Origin: Fasciolopsis buskii
Lineage: Eukaryota > Platyhelminthes > Trematoda > Plagiorchiida > Fasciolidae
Direction: 5' to 3'
Length of the DNA stretch: 64,000 nt
Assembly: GCA_008360955.1 (NCBI GenBank)
Contig: LUCM01008031.1
Span: forward strand, 25,490-89,489
Numbering within the stretch: position 1 is the first letter of the stretch; every line of letters starts with the position of its first letter. Below are positions 11,300 to 24,714 of this stretch, one piece after another. A model generated the notes under the pieces. It was not told the origin of the DNA and did not search any database. It saw only the letters and a program-made list of their open reading frames with translations. The position numbers and the translations under genes were made by a program.

Positions 11300-14095
11300 C
11301 ACATCGTCACGAGAAGGCAGTTCGCAGAGTTTCCTTCTCAAACAGTATTTGATGTGTGTGATCGTTTGTGAAAATTTTCAGTGGCCTCCAGGACCAGTAG
11401 CCGATTCGGGACCGGGGGCATCCACCAAGATCATGGTGACGTACCATGTGGAAAGAGAGGTAAATAAAATGGAAGACAACTAGTCTGGACTGTTCAGGAT
11501 GTTCGACGTTTACTACCCTCTGTAAGTCGTTTATTGGCCTCGGATCGCTTTCTGCAATCATAAAATGGGTTGGAGTAAGCAATAATCCGTTTTCTGAAAT
11601 TAAAGCTACTGACGAAATTCATGCTAAGATACCGAATCAGATTACTCGGTGACGAGATTCACATATCGTGTGCCTGCTGGCCGCGAGCATCGATCGGAAT
11701 TGTTCCTCCAAGTTGGAGCTCGTAAAACATCCATATGTTCGGAAACGATCACCACATGTTATTAAGTGACGGGGGACCATGAAAATTTCCCTCACTGCAC
11801 GTTAGCTAATAAGGTTTAATAAACGATAACCCAAATATGCTAAATCATGATCCGAGGTAGGTTACACTAAACATACTTGAGTGCTTCTAAACGGCAACTA
11901 ATCTTTTTAAACCACCGCAAACCATTTATGTAATTGGATTCAATAAATTAATAGACACCGAGCTAGTGATTAAATTTATGGCACAGGCAAAATGTGGTAA
12001 GTCAACTAACTCGCAAGGCTGCTGTCCGTACCGGTCAGTCTATAGCGAAACAATATGACTAGGGTAACTTAATTGCATTTGCTGGATTCCATTAGAACTG
12101 TTGAAATCGATCTGCAATAGCACTGTGTATACGTGTTTCATAGAATAGATTTTGAACCTTACTGGTGTCAGTTTTCACGAAAAAACAAAGCAGATACTAA
12201 ACATTCATACAGAAATAACATTTAATGATCGTAAAATACAATCCAATTCTGCGGGCATATTGTCCTCTTGACTAGAGGAATCGAGAATGTCTATGCTTGT
12301 TGTCTGCTCGCTAATGTGTTGTCGTGCGAATCAAATAGGCAATCTTGTTCATTGCGCAGCCGACTTGAATTTGTCCAAGATGAATGGTCACGCTGTCAGA
12401 CCACGAGCAGATGGAATTGGACAAATAACAGTGTCCGATTAATATTTCTCTAGGCGCTTTGCTTTTTATTTATGTATTCTTGAAAGGAATATGATCCACC
12501 TGGAGAAGTACATGTCATTTTAACAGTGCTCCTATGCCGAGAAAACTTAGGGTGATACTGCATAGCTTCGCGGTCAATACGAAAAATGAATATGAATCAG
12601 TTGGTTCAGACTTGCTTGACCAAGAGGAATTCATGTGTATGACCACACCATCTCCAGCTTTCTTAGCGCTACATTTTCTGTCCAATAGGTGTATGTCAAC
12701 CCCTTAGATGCATGTTAGGGTATCCACAACAGGTGGATTCAACCATGACTCCTGAACGTAAATCACACAAGTATGAACATGTATCTGAGAGCGAAGAATG
12801 ATAGACAGATCCCGAAATTTCGTGAACAGCGGGTGTATGTTGATAATCAATAGAGATGGAATAGGCACTTTGGCTGGCAGGGTCCATCTAAGGACATCCT
12901 ACCAAGCAGAACGAATGCGTCCTTTCGGTTTGGTAAGAAATCCGTGGTGTAAATACGAGCAGAAACTTTGGAAGACTGTTTGAGTAGGAGTAAATCTGAC
13001 CGGGATTAGCGACGTACAATGATCATAATGAGAAACAAATCCTTCAAATTGATTAGGCGGCGGCAGCTGGAGTGGAAAGTTACCACAGCCAGCCAAAGGG
13101 CGCGTCAGTTGAGTTAAGTAAAAGCAGAGAATGGTCAGTTGAGCGATGATGTCACGTGGTGAATTATATCATGAAAACATCCTCTCTCCTACTACTAACA
13201 CATAGAAAGTAGGAAAACCAACATGGGCCGCAACCCAGTGAGCTTTACACATGGCATCAGCACTTAGTCAAACCACCATGGTAGTCCATGAGTTGCATTG
13301 AACACAACTTCCGTCCACAATGTCTTAAGGTTTCCTAAACACATTCACAGATAATCGAATTTATCGAGACTATGGTCATTTCTTACCCCAATATCTAGAG
13401 AAAACCGCTCCAAAATCAAAATTGAAATCCACTACCTGAATAAATTGCAACAAAGACGCCTCATTATTTCCACATTTCCGTTCAATTCCATGGAGGTCAT
13501 TTCAATATTTCAGCTTGGGTTTCCATAACACAAACGTTTCTCCCATTTGACCTATTTGTGACCCGCTAGTGGAGTCGCCAAAGTGTAACGCATGTGCATC
13601 TTAATAGTCAATTTCACGTTCATCTCTGAGGGCAATCATTTCCAGTCAGACTGCTACTTTATGGTCGATTTCCAATGATACCAAAACTTCATATGCTGAA
13701 ATGGGTCGCTCTTCTATCATTCAATAAATTTCGTATCAGAGGTTACTCCCATATGCTGCAGCATAACTTTCGTGTATGCTGACTTGAAAATAGAGTATTC
13801 AAATGGACGACACTAACCAATGGAACTTAGTAGGGGAATCATAAATGGCCCCGGGTAGATTTGCAAATAAACTAAACCAGGGACAACCCCGAATCAAGCG
13901 TGAAAGTGGTGATTGAAGTTTCACTAACTGAGAGCGAGCTAACTTAAGTCGGATGCTATTTAAGTCAACAGATTCGTCGCAAATGCATGCAACGCAAGTT
14001 CTCCCAAAGAACTGTTTAGGAATCACAAGTTTTAGAGACGCGATTGTGTAAAACTATGTTGGATATACGTAGAAACCATACAATGCAGTCTAATA
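11300..14095. other. No gene recognised
   Basis: No splice-bounded frame, repeat family or RNA gene was recognised. Open frames are below 92 codons and overlap on both strands. Confidence 0.5.
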
Positions 14096-14099
14096 CAGC

Positions 14100-14240
14100 T
14101 CCGCTGTAGCCTGTGTAGAGAATCATCCAAAGGGAATCCTGGTGACGGGCGATCGCAAAGTTCAGATATGCCTCAAAGACAACTGACTCGAATGTATTCC
14201 ACCAATTGGAGTTATTCCCGCTTCTTGTATAAACGAATAA
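14100..14240 (+). repeat. Dispersed repeat family B, copy 1
   Basis: The string 'cctggtgacgggcgatcgcaaagttca' at about 14138-14164 and the following 'gaatgtattccaccaatt' align with 33600-33675 in the same orientation. An upstream 'tacagct' block is also shared. The family is unidentified and non-coding as far as I can see. Confidence 0.55.
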
Positions 14241-14244
14241 TTTC

Positions 14245-16925
14245 TAAATAAGCCCCAACATGTTTTCCGGCTGTTGTGAACTAATTATTGCCTTCAGTTA
14301 CGTGGCTTCTATCGAAGTCATCCTAGTGCTTATTTGTTTTAGGCTTTCATGTGCTATTGTTGATGGGTGACTTCTGGCTATTTCAAATAATAATACTGCA
14401 ATTTGAATGTGACGTTATAAGTCAGCAGGAAAATTGAATGTGTTGGATTAGGAGTAAGATGTAAACAAGGGAAGTATGAGATTGAATAGGCAACACTTAA
14501 ACGGGATAAGGAGAGGGGAGTAAGCGAAAAGTGAAAAAAGATTTTAACGAATAATTCGCATTGCGATAACAGCTTCCACGGTCCGTTCAGATGAACATCC
14601 GTGAACTTTTATTAAAGCGAATTCGTCCTTTTTATTACAAAAATAAGAGGGATGAAAAGTTGGTGCGATGCCTGCTGCCATTCTAATGGTGACTGCTGAA
14701 AAGCGATTTATCCATCTGCATTGAGTGGGCATTATTTTGTTGGTACCATGTGGCATTTGCGTATGACATGCCAACGTATCGTTAGCATTTGTAAGTTTGT
14801 AAACAAGCTGACTCCGAAACAATCGATGCGAATCGATGTACGGGAGTGAACAAATCGACCCAAAGGCTCTGAATTAACTGTAAGAAAATAGAATTAAACA
14901 GGAGAAAACCGTTTGGCTCTGCAAACGGACAGACGGTTGATCACCTGAGCGGCAATGTGCATGTCATACCAATTGACATCTATTGTTTAATTGCAAAACC
15001 GGCAGCAATCTGGGGGAGGGGGTGAGTGGTTCAATCAGCACGCGTTCGCAACGGACGGATTTAACACACTGCATGTTTGTGAAACTTCAAGTGATTCCAC
15101 GTTTTGGCGTTAAGCTAGCCGCAATAAATTTGTGGGTTATTCGATTGTTGAATTAGAAACAACCAGTCGCTACCAGCTCTGAGATTTGATAACAGTGCAG
15201 TAAAATTTGACTTCTTCAGTTCATTCATTTCTCGTCAAACTAAGGTGCACTCGCATAAGGGAAGTTTACAAAAACGGAAGCTTTACCTTCCCCATCCTAG
15301 TTGTGCGCTGTGTCTGTAGGCCGAAGAATTCCGGAAACACGTTGGAGACCGGGAGTGATAACCTGGAAGTTTACAAGGCATGAAATTCCCCTAAGACAAC
15401 CTCATCCCCCGCCACTTCTTGTTAACAGTTAAGAGTAACGTTTGTTTACTAACCCAGCTCAGTCAAAATGGTTAGTATCCTGTCGAGATTACGACCGCCA
15501 CAGCTGACCTTCCTCATGACCAGTTTGACAGCCAAAAGCAACTCACTGTTAAACTGAGTGTGTCTGTTTGTCTGAGTTTGGGTTTGCAGCTGTGAGGAGC
15601 AGTGAATTTCAAGCGCTAATGTGTCAGTTATTTTAGGGACATCTGATACAAGCAGAACGTTGTGACCCTTCTGTAGTTATCAATGCTATTATCTCTCTCT
15701 GACTCTGCACCATCATTCCGGTTGAGACACATGGCGGGGGGGGGGCGCCATTAGTTGAAACATCGAAGTAGAGACGATCGACGAATGTGCGCGAAACTCA
15801 CATTGAAAGACGTGGACGTTAGCAAAATCAATGCAAATACTGGGTGAAGTGCAGAATCGCGCATTGACTTTGCAAAGTCACTTGATCCCTTGGCCTATAC
15901 TTTGTACTTCTGGTTTGATTTTTTCGTACAAAACTCTCATTTTGCTGCAGATTACTTGGCAAAAATGAAAATCCCCGCGATAAATCAACCAAAATTCTCT
16001 TCTAAGGTTCAGTAAGCATCGGATCTATGCGAATAAAATGCGTCTGTTTTATCGAACCTTCAAGATCATGAGCTCGTCAGCTATTGAGTCTTACCCATAT
16101 CCCTTTATAATTTTTGCGGCTGATTTTTCATAACCATCTGTGAACTGGTGTCTGGTTTGAGCACCATCGTTTATGGAAATAAACGTATCACCTAACATGT
16201 GTTTCATGAATTAAATAAGAGAGCTGTACCATGTAATAAACCACTGAGAACCTGTCTGGTTATCCTGCTGATTAGCAGAGCTCGGACTTAAGTGCGTACG
16301 GTTGTACAGTAATTCGAACGCAGAGGATATGTACCGCTGATGATTTCTAACACGAATAAGACAGATGTTCAGTGAATTCACGGTTTTTAATGATAAGTCG
16401 AAGAAAAAACCTTTAGCTGAAACACCCGGAAATTATCTGGAAAAGCTGCTTCTTCAAAGAACGTGATCATTATATTTTCGAAGCTTTCACGAGAGAAACC
16501 TCGATCACTGTCAGGCAGATAGTGGTTCAGTACCAATCTGGAGTTTAGATACGCCAAAATATTCCTTCCGTGAAGCAGTCGGAAACTGGCATTGATGCAG
16601 ATAAGCGGGAATTCTTCCAACATATACTTCGTCGACGATTTCTGACATAGTTTCCGTCCTATGAGATCGATTTCAAAAAAGCTACTGCACTAATCCATGG
16701 TCCCCAAGTAACCGTCCTTATCGCGGTAAAATATATTCAACGCCAAAACCTAATACGGCCGACTGGGGATCAGTCGTATTGCCATCCTTGATTTTGTCTG
16801 TTGCTAATCAGGTTGGCTTCATGTGATGCAGTTGGCTGCCATCTGTTTAATTTGTTCTGCCATACCGTTGCTGGATGATAATCTACGCATCATTGTGGTC
16901 ATTTTATTGAGGCATCCCCACTCCC
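14245..16925. other. No gene recognised; G-run at 15736-15745
   Basis: Ten consecutive G residues at 15736-15745 are flanked by 'ggc' and 'cgcc'. Otherwise only short frames occur. Confidence 0.5.
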
Positions 16926-16931
16926 CTTGCT

Positions 16932-17690
16932 TTGTTTGATTTAATTACTCAAGCAGTTTCCTCAACCAGAGTTTATTCCAACCTAGAAAAAATTATTACC
17001 AATCATTCCGAGTTATTTCTTCCTACACTGCGTGCTCCGGTTTCAACTAGTGATCACTGTCTTCTACTTTTAAAACTTGAAGTTGATTCCCGGACATCTA
17101 TCCAATCGTTAAGTGAGTCCAGTCAAATCAAAACACGACTATGTCATTTTTCTCGGGAAAGAATTCCCTTTCCCCAAAAATCTCTTTTCCATGCAAGTTC
17201 TTTCTTATTTTTGGCGGCGGTCTCTTAATAGTAATGTCAACCTTTTGTAAATACCTTCGCTCGAATTTTCTCTTGCTGACAGCCGTATTGCTTCACCAAC
17301 ACTGGAGGCCTTCAGGAGAATGAAGGAACACTTCTATAAATTACGAGATCTCCAGAAAGTAGTATTCTTTTTAGGATCGAATGACTTAAGGAGTGTATCG
17401 AGAGAGCGATGCGCCACACACTGGTTTCTATTGTGAATGATATAATACTAATAACACAGAGTTGCTACGTCTACCATCTATGTGATCAACACTTATCGTC
17501 GTGTGAGAAATTCGCTCACAAAATCCTTCCAAATCCCACACATCCTCTGCACATTGATCTTTCTAAAACCCGCTCTCATATTTCAACGCGACACGCTCGT
17601 CGTTCCATACCTTCTAGAATCAATATCTGCAGGAACTCCTCTGTTCCATATTTAATACTATTTTGACAAACCATGACGGTGTTTCAACCG
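16932..17690 (+). pseudogene. APE-type LINE remnant (CR1/Jockey-like), internally deleted
   Basis: The first part translates to FDLITQAVSS near 16935 and APVSTSDHCLL near 17034-17066. This is the end of an apurinic-type endonuclease, with the conserved S-D-H motif at 17049-17057. The last part (17532 onwards) reads NPTHPLHIDL followed by an Arg/Ser-rich tail, as at the extreme C-terminus of CR1/Jockey-type pol proteins. Between them only about 450 bp remain where a whole reverse transcriptase should be, so the copy has a large internal deletion. Stops and frameshifts are present throughout. Confidence 0.7.
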
Positions 17691-17699
17691 AATTAGTGA

Positions 17700-19640
17700 G
17701 CAACCTATCATAATGTGTTCTGATCATCCCTCTTTGAGGTTACATTTTTCTCACACTTTTACAAGGTGATGAATGCAACGTCTTTCCTATTTTTTATCCC
17801 TACGTTTTTTGACTGAAACGCGACATTATTTTTTGCATGCAAATGTCTATACCATACAGTGCCCTACGTTTTGCACAAATCTCAACACTTGCTTGGCTGA
17901 CAAATGACTTCTCTACAGGTAGCGTAATTAGGGGTCGATTGCTATGCGAATCAGTGACGGTAGATGCCATATCATGTGATGGACATCAGCAAACCATTGA
18001 CAGTCTACTCGGTAGCGCAAAGGCTAAGGCCTGTGACTAAAAGTCGTTCATCCCCGGTGGGCGTACAAGTTCGGGCACGGCAGCTATGTATTGCTGAATA
18101 CTCTTTACAAGGTTCAAACAACTCTACACGACTTCGGTGGGACATGTGACGATCTCGACAGTTCAAATATGCTGGTTGAACACACACTTCGGTCTGGAAC
18201 TGGACAGGGGTCAATATGTGGTCAGGAAGATCAACAAACCTGTTAGGACATGAGATCATAAGCTGAAAAGTGGACAAACGACAGCTGGGCCCCGATGAGC
18301 TTGAACATGATGACTCAATCCAAACTGAGCCGTAGGTTATCGAAACTGTGTACTGCAGGCGGACAGAGTCAGTGTATGAGCATGTTTGGCCTAGGATGAG
18401 TGATTACAAAATTTGTTTTGCTCAAGTTTCAAACTGTCTCGATTCTCCTGGCACACCCTGTTGATCATGGCTAAAAGCTAACAAAGGGAAATAAAGATGA
18501 AATTGTTTTGCAATTCTTGTTCGTTGTGCTTGGGATGTATCTCGGGGTGATATTATCGCGGCGTAGGCCTCACCCAGCTCCATAGAAGAGTGGCACCAAT
18601 CTAAGCGATCAAGATCATGTGGTAACTATGGACCTCAGCTTTCGAAAATAGCATTGAGTGAAGTCATTAAATTTCATTTGTGCAACCAGTATTACAGTCG
18701 GTCTGTTGAGTACAGCCCTATCTTCACTCGGGAACAGGTGGATCTGCAACGAAATACAACTGTTTCAGTCGCTTCCTGGTCGGTCAGTTTGGCGTTTAAA
18801 TCGTAAAACTTTCATTAAAAAACAAACTGTTGCACAACCCAAACTGAATCCAGCTCACTAATTATGTTTGATACTTCGGCGGTGTACAATGAGGCAGACA
18901 TAAACGATAAAACAAACACTTTGAATAATGCCCATTTTCGATTTTAACCCAGTCAAAAGTACGGTGACGGAGTTCACCGCTCAGAAAAGTGCTATTAAAC
19001 AAACAAACATGGTTGATCTGCATTAGTGCACACACAACAACTGAGCATCACATAATCGTAAAATCAAGGTGGCCGAATTTGGCGCCTTCAGTCGGTTTCC
19101 TACGATCCAGCTTGGACCCTGATCCTTTTAATCATACCAGTACAAATCAACTAGTTTCTTTTAAATTATGGTTTTTTTATTTTTGTTATTCGTTACAGTT
19201 AGACTTTGTTTATGGTTTAGTGCATAAGGTGACCAAGCTTTTCACGTGTTTTGTCGATCTTTCATTCATGCCCCTCCCTTTGGCTGATCGGTTTTATTAC
19301 GGCCCGGGGAATTTCATCCTAATTTGATTATTGTGTGGATTATCACTTCTCTTAACATTACCCTTCCTTTTAGTTCCTCGGCGGATGGTTGATTAGGTTT
19401 GATCACATATAGTTATTCGCGTGAATGGGCTCGCTAATCGTATCTGTCCACCAACCATTCACGCTAGTCTGTTCGTCGGTCAATCTTGTGCCAGATACGG
19501 CCATACTGGTTATCCAGTTGTTCATTAGGCCATGGTCTTACTACTACTCGATGTACGCAATTTCAGATTAGTGCGTTGATGAAAAGCATGAAAACAGGTG
19601 CTTCACTCTGACTACGGTTAAGCCCCGTCATTACCTACAC
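17700..19640. other. No gene recognised
   Basis: The minus-strand frame at 18005-18277 (90 codons) and the plus frame at 18989-19327 (112 codons) are the longest. Neither has a recognisable domain or splice pattern. Confidence 0.45.
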
Positions 19641-19649
19641 ACACCACTG

Positions 19650-19760
19650 AATAGTCCGCAGGTGGAGGCTTAGTTAGCGGGTTCGAATCCTCCCAGCCCC
19701 GGCCATCTTTCCCATCTGGTAGCCCTCTGTTGGGCTTGGCCCCTTTCTGAGAAATGGACT
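19650..19760 (+). repeat. tRNA-like SINE head
   Basis: GGGTTCGAATCC near 19680-19691 is a near-perfect RNA polymerase III B box. An A-box-like 'tagtccgcaggtgg' lies about 25-30 nt upstream. The spacing is short and the arms do not fold as a tRNA, so a SINE head or old tRNA pseudogene is more likely than a tRNA gene. Confidence 0.35.
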
Positions 19761-20775
19761 CCGCTGTCGTTTCATTGATAAAGTAAAAAAGCAAAACTTA
19801 GATTATGGACAGAAAACGAGAATCAAAATGCCAAGGTAGAAAGATGAATGAACAAAAATTCCGATTACTGGCAATAAATAAGAAGTCATTTCACTGCACC
19901 TGGTGACGTTTTGTGCTGTTATCCCTGCGAACACTGCGAACACCTCATGGTTTTTTTGTTAAACTTCAGACGGCATGGCTCGTACACACTGATCACCGGA
20001 TTTTCGAAAGCTGCTTACCTGGGTGAGAGTGATGGTTAGAGATAACTGTTAAGATAGGGATACCATTTTTTCACAAACTTTGTCCTATTAATTCTGTATT
20101 CGCTAAATCTCAATACTGAAATAATTCAAGCAATGTACCATAGACAAAATCATGCGGTTTCATTCCGATTCTAGGTAATCTATTTTTCTGACCAAATCCT
20201 GGAGGCCAAAACATCTAAATTTTGCTCCCTAATCAAAAAGTGCACTAGCGTTTACTTGAAAGCAAAACTTTTCTCCTGCAAATATGATTGAAAATTGAGG
20301 GGCAAGTTTACTCAATCTGTGGTTTTGCTCATGCAATAGGTTATGAAGAAACCTTGCATTGAAACAGAATGTATTCTTGCAAAGGGTGAATAATTAGACG
20401 TGGTTCGACGTTCCCGACAAATATATCCAAGGGCCAACACGAGTCGGCTACTGTTTCTGCATGTGTCGTCAACTGGTTATGCCGAAAGGTACAACCATGC
20501 TGATGAGACCGAATTGGTGGACTCCAGTCAAGTCACTGGTAGATTCCAACAATGCAGTCGATATAAGACAACTGTCGGTTTAGCTCATTCTGTGTGCTTA
20601 CGCAATTTAAGCCTGTGACTTTTAACAAAGCGTGATTTGCTTCCATGTTTGATTTCAGGCATCTCAGGTGTAAGCCATTTGGCAACTTTGGATAACAACT
20701 GTTCAAAACATTAAAAAGAAAATTCATAATAGGCTTAATATTTCATCAAGACTTAAAGTTTCCTTGCGCGAATCA

Positions 20776-20851
20776 TGTAGCTTCCTATCCGGGAATTGGA
20801 GGTTTGCAAAGGAAGCTACAATTTACTATTTTTAAGTCAAAAGACTTAAAA
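20776..20851. repeat. Two adjacent hairpins
   Basis: TGTAGCTTCC at 20776-20785 pairs with GGAAGCTACA at 20811-20820 (10 bp, 25-nt loop). Nine bases further, TTTTAAGTC at 20830-20838 pairs with GACTTAAAA at 20843-20851 (9 bp, 4-nt loop). A third copy of GACTTAAA lies at about 20751. The role is unknown. Confidence 0.5.
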
Positions 20852-21845
20852 CAAAGTGATTCATGAACGATTACTTGGAAACTGCTGGAGTGCCTAATTA
20901 GATATGGATGGTAAAAGTGGCTTATCGCGTAGTATTCCAGATGTTTCACTTCTACTCAAATAAAAACCTTTTGCCATGACGTCGAGGCTACTGGAGGACG
21001 GGGCAAAGGTGGAAATGCCGACGCTGGGAGGCTTTGGAACAAACGATATTCCTAACAAAAAGCCACGATATCGATTAGATGATCACTGTCTTTCATGTCA
21101 ACCTAGATTATCAACTCAATAATTGTGATTTTATTCCTGCCGTCAATAAATGAACAATTTACATGGACATCAGTTCACCATCAAAACACGAGAACTTTTG
21201 AGAGCAAACAGCCAAAAACGGAGGTGAATAGTTACTAAGGTAACTGGACACATTTTCGCCCGTCTGAATATCAGAATCACGTGGATAAATCAAAGGAACC
21301 TGTGAAAACAAGGTTAATAGAATCCGCGCGGATGATAAAAGGGTAAATGTCTGATGGTTCGATGAAGCACGTTTTGTATTGCTTTCCATTTTCGCCAACC
21401 CGGTCCGCATCAGTTGACTTCCAACCCGAACTACGAGAGCAGCAGTTCGTAACAGCGTTTCCTTCCTTTCGTTCAGCTTATTTATTGTGAGTTAAACACG
21501 TATAAAAAATATAAATGGATGCGTTTTTGTGTGGACATTTGCCTCCGAAGCATGCACGAGCAGAACCTGTCAGTCAAACATACTCCTTATTTGCCTCACC
21601 TCAGCACACGCACACATACGCAAACACTTGTATGAACATTCTGTTGTATCACTCATGGAACGTTTGAGGCCTATACAGTTACCAGCTGCATCTCCTTTTG
21701 GATATGTCACTCACAGATTTTGTGTTCAAGTCACGAGATCTACCCTCATTCGCTATACTCACCCTCGAAGCCGCAGTCCATTAAGTGAACGTGTGATATT
21801 TCGGGTGAAACCATTTGCTGGCGAAGAAATTTCTTTGAGAGAAAA

Positions 21846-21946
21846 TTTCCGCCTCTCCGCTCCCGCTGCCTCTCTCTCGCTCTTGTTTTCGCATACATTT
21901 CCTGCCATCTTCTGTCACACCCACACATGTACACACACACACACAG
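21846..21946. repeat. CT-rich tract and short (CA)n run
   Basis: A CT/CG-rich stretch at 21846-21895 is followed by an alternating AC run at 21931-21945. It lies just upstream of the CpG-containing candidate first exon at 22043. Confidence 0.6.
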
Positions 21947-22042
21947 GCGCCAGCAAATGAAAATGAGGACAGTTCACGCAACTGACGCATCGCTGACTTG
22001 TTCAAGCGACAATATCATTCGCGCGGAAACGCGTCCCGCCCC

Positions 22043-22105
22043 ATGACTCCAACCAGAATTCTCGATACCGTGAAACAACAGCCTCAGTTGACCGCGTGTT
22101 ACGGA
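22043..22105 (+). CDS. Candidate first coding exon in a GC-rich patch
   Basis: An ATG at 22043 opens 21 codons (MTPTRILDTVKQQPQLTACYG) and ends exactly at a strong donor, GTAAGT at 22106. The frame is open upstream to a TGA at 21983. The surrounding 21980-22110 is clearly richer in CG dinucleotides than its neighbourhood ('cgcgcggaaacgcgtcccgcccc'), as at many promoters. The junction phase is 0, matching the next candidate exon at 23678. No family is recognised, and the call depends on these signals only. Confidence 0.22.
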
Positions 22106-22744
22106 GTAAGTGCAGATTTCACCGCACGTGATCAGGGTCACGCACAATCACTTTTGTTTAATCGCGCCTAGTGTTTCTGGGGGAGAAATACAACTTTTAC
22201 GAAATTAGGAATATTTTCAACTTCTAGTCGACCCTAGCAACCGTTTAGTAGCCTCTGGTCATGGCTTAGTACTACCAAACTATTTCTATCACCATTAACC
22301 TAGAGCAGAACAAATACACACCTTTCGGAATCACACAGTTTGTAACCAGGACCATTACGTTGGAATTGTACGAAACAGTCACGTGAACGTCTAGCCCAAT
22401 GTCAATTTCATCAATGTGTATGTTTAGCAAAGAAGTATGTACGAGTGCAAACTCATTTCATTGCATTTATGAACAGCCCCAGACTACGAAATGGTAAGCG
22501 GTGCAACCAAATGACGAAGAAATCGGGGCCGGGAATGACTGGCACAAATACCTGCATTCTTGAGAATTCGGATTAGTAAGCTGCAAGTGCAACGGTTACT
22601 CTACTTAAATATAGCTGTGTACAAATATTTGTCCAAATGTGTCCACAGATCATATGTCGTCGGAATCATTTGGAAGGATAAAAACAATGGGGAAAAAGAA
22701 AAAAAGAAACTACTCATATGGTTCACCACATTTAGAAGTTTCCC

Positions 22745-23285
22745 TATCCTGCCCTCCCACACCATGCGCTATCCATCCTGGATCCATGACTTCTCTGTGG
22801 GATGTACACTACTCGGTTGTCCAAACCGAATTAGAGGGTCAACTTACCCGAGCCTTTGATGGAATCGTTCAACCTACAGGCCAGAAAGACTATTTTGGTG
22901 TCGAGTGACGCACTGGGGATTAGTGACTGCTGGCCATTTCTCATGCCCTTTGGATGAGGTTAAACAAACTGGGCCCCAGCACATCCCTTAACCACAGGTG
23001 CCAGTGGACATCCAGCTGCTCACCTCATGTGCCACCCGTGATTGGTTTGGAATCAGAGTTTATCCTTCTTCCCCAGGATCAGTCAACGCCGTGGACAACC
23101 TCGAGTATTCGCCCTTGTCCTAGAACTTTTACGAACACATCGCTACGCAAAAGTGCATAATTTCCTCATCAGAGCCCATTTGAGAGGAACAGTCATTTGG
23201 GAACTTTTCTGGTGCATTCAGTTAGAGCAGCCAATTCTGAGTCCGGGACACCTACCTTCGACAGCGCTGAGGTAGTTGAAAGCCT
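22745..23285 (+). repeat. Dispersed repeat family A, copy
   Basis: It starts with 'caccatgcgctatccatcctgg' and 'atgacttctctgtgg'. It continues with 'gtgattggtttggaatcagagttta' at about 23037-23061 and ends with the 'ctcatcagagcccatttgagag' block. The order matches the copies at 10885 and 60490. The open frames at 22560-22908 lie largely inside this repeat and are not genes. Confidence 0.6.
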
Positions 23286-23677
23286 TAATTAAATAATAGT
23301 CCTTAAGTCAACAAAAAAACTCGCTCGAGAGAAGTTTAGTTATATCAAGCCGATATTATCCATGGTACGTTTTCTAATTAGTGGTTGATAATCCAGAAAA
23401 ATGTCACCCAGTTTTTCGCCGTTTAAAATAGTTTAGCTTTCTAGGAACTACACACATTGCGGCTAATCACGAGGCTATAAAGAAGCTGGATATAATCAGA
23501 CCAAGTTTTCAACAGCTTTAGATTAAATCTGTTGTTAATAAAGAGGGGAATATGAAATGAATTACATGATTATAACCACCTTTGCAAAACTTAGTACACA
23601 AGTATTCAACCGCAAGCGATAGAGGTATTTTACTAAGTACACGTTCTGAAATTTATAATTCAGCGATCATTTTACAG

Positions 23678-23740
23678 GTCGGCTATAAATTCGGCATGTT
23701 TGCCCACCTTACTCACTTAAAAATGGCTGAATTGCTTCAG
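23678..23740 (+). CDS. Candidate 63-nt internal exon, unknown protein
   Basis: The acceptor 'gcgatcattttacag' ends at 23677 and the donor CAG/GTAGAT follows 23740. The enclosed 21 codons (VGYKFGMFAHLTHLKMAELLQ, less than one domain) are phase 0 at both ends. They would therefore join in frame to the candidate exon ending at 22105, across an intron of about 1.57 kb that contains a family A repeat. No homologue is recognised. Confidence 0.2.
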
Positions 23741-23959
23741 GTAGATCGGCCAGAGGCGGATTTTATGAAGCAAACGAGATGCAGCGAATTTTTTTCAACG
23801 TCTTGCCTTTGTGATCCAAACTTGGTATCCAATTTTCGGCCTAGAAAATGCTGTCGTCTGTTACATTCCGCCTTGTGTTTTTGGAACCATTTCTGGATTC
23901 TGGCCGGGACTCAAGGCATAGCTGCATGCAACTTAACGCATACATGAGTTGCAAATGAC

Positions 23960-24640
23960 TGGCTGCCATTTTAATGGTTATCCATGAATAAGGCAACTCC
24001 AGGCTCACTGAATAATGGTAGGTAGACAAGCAGTGGTGGTGGCCAGGACTTGGCGGACTTCTGCCTAACATGCACTTTCACGAAAAATAAAAATTGCATT
24101 GATTTTGAAAACCTGTACCCGTCATTGCTCAGATTGTTGATTATCGTGAAGTTCTGATCGCTGAGCTTGGCGTTTAGATCGTACACGCTTCATCTCCATT
24201 CGAACTGGCACAGGCATTGACGATGTTACCTCCATCTAAGCGCCAAGTTCCGCCATCAGAACAGCAGGAAAATAAATGGAAGTTTAAACATCCGATATTA
24301 AGTGACAGGCAAATTGGTTGGGCTCGCTGTGGTAATAAATGGCAAATAGTCAATCTATAATTAACTCGAGTTCATTTCTAAGGCCTCTGTGTTCACCGCT
24401 GATCAAGGATTCCTCCCCTTCAACAAAGTGCGCCAGAAAGCTAGCGGAAACTAGTCGCCATTTTTAATTCAGTATTCGGGAATTTCTGTACAAAATGAAT
24501 ACAGAGACCAAGCATTTCGTTGTGCATACAAACTCAGCTAGACGATTACAAATTTTTGTACAATTGGATAGTTAGACAGTTAAAAACACCCACCAGTTTG
24601 CTGGTGGCACTATGATACCGGGCGTGTGGCCAGCGAACTA
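23960..24640. other. No gene recognised
   Basis: Short frames without splice context. Confidence 0.4.
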
Positions 24641-24714
24641 CGATCATTGCTCATCCTCGTGTTCCACCGACCCACCAGGGCTGGACAGGAAGGGCAAATG
24701 AACGGACCAACTGA

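Noticed and set aside
21529..21960. 143-codon frame on the plus strand
   Set aside because: Low-complexity Ser/His/Thr sequence driven by CT and CA repeats, without start context or homology.
22560..22908. Overlapping Lys- and Ser-rich frames
   Set aside because: They lie mostly inside dispersed repeat family A and are not conserved as frames in the other copies.
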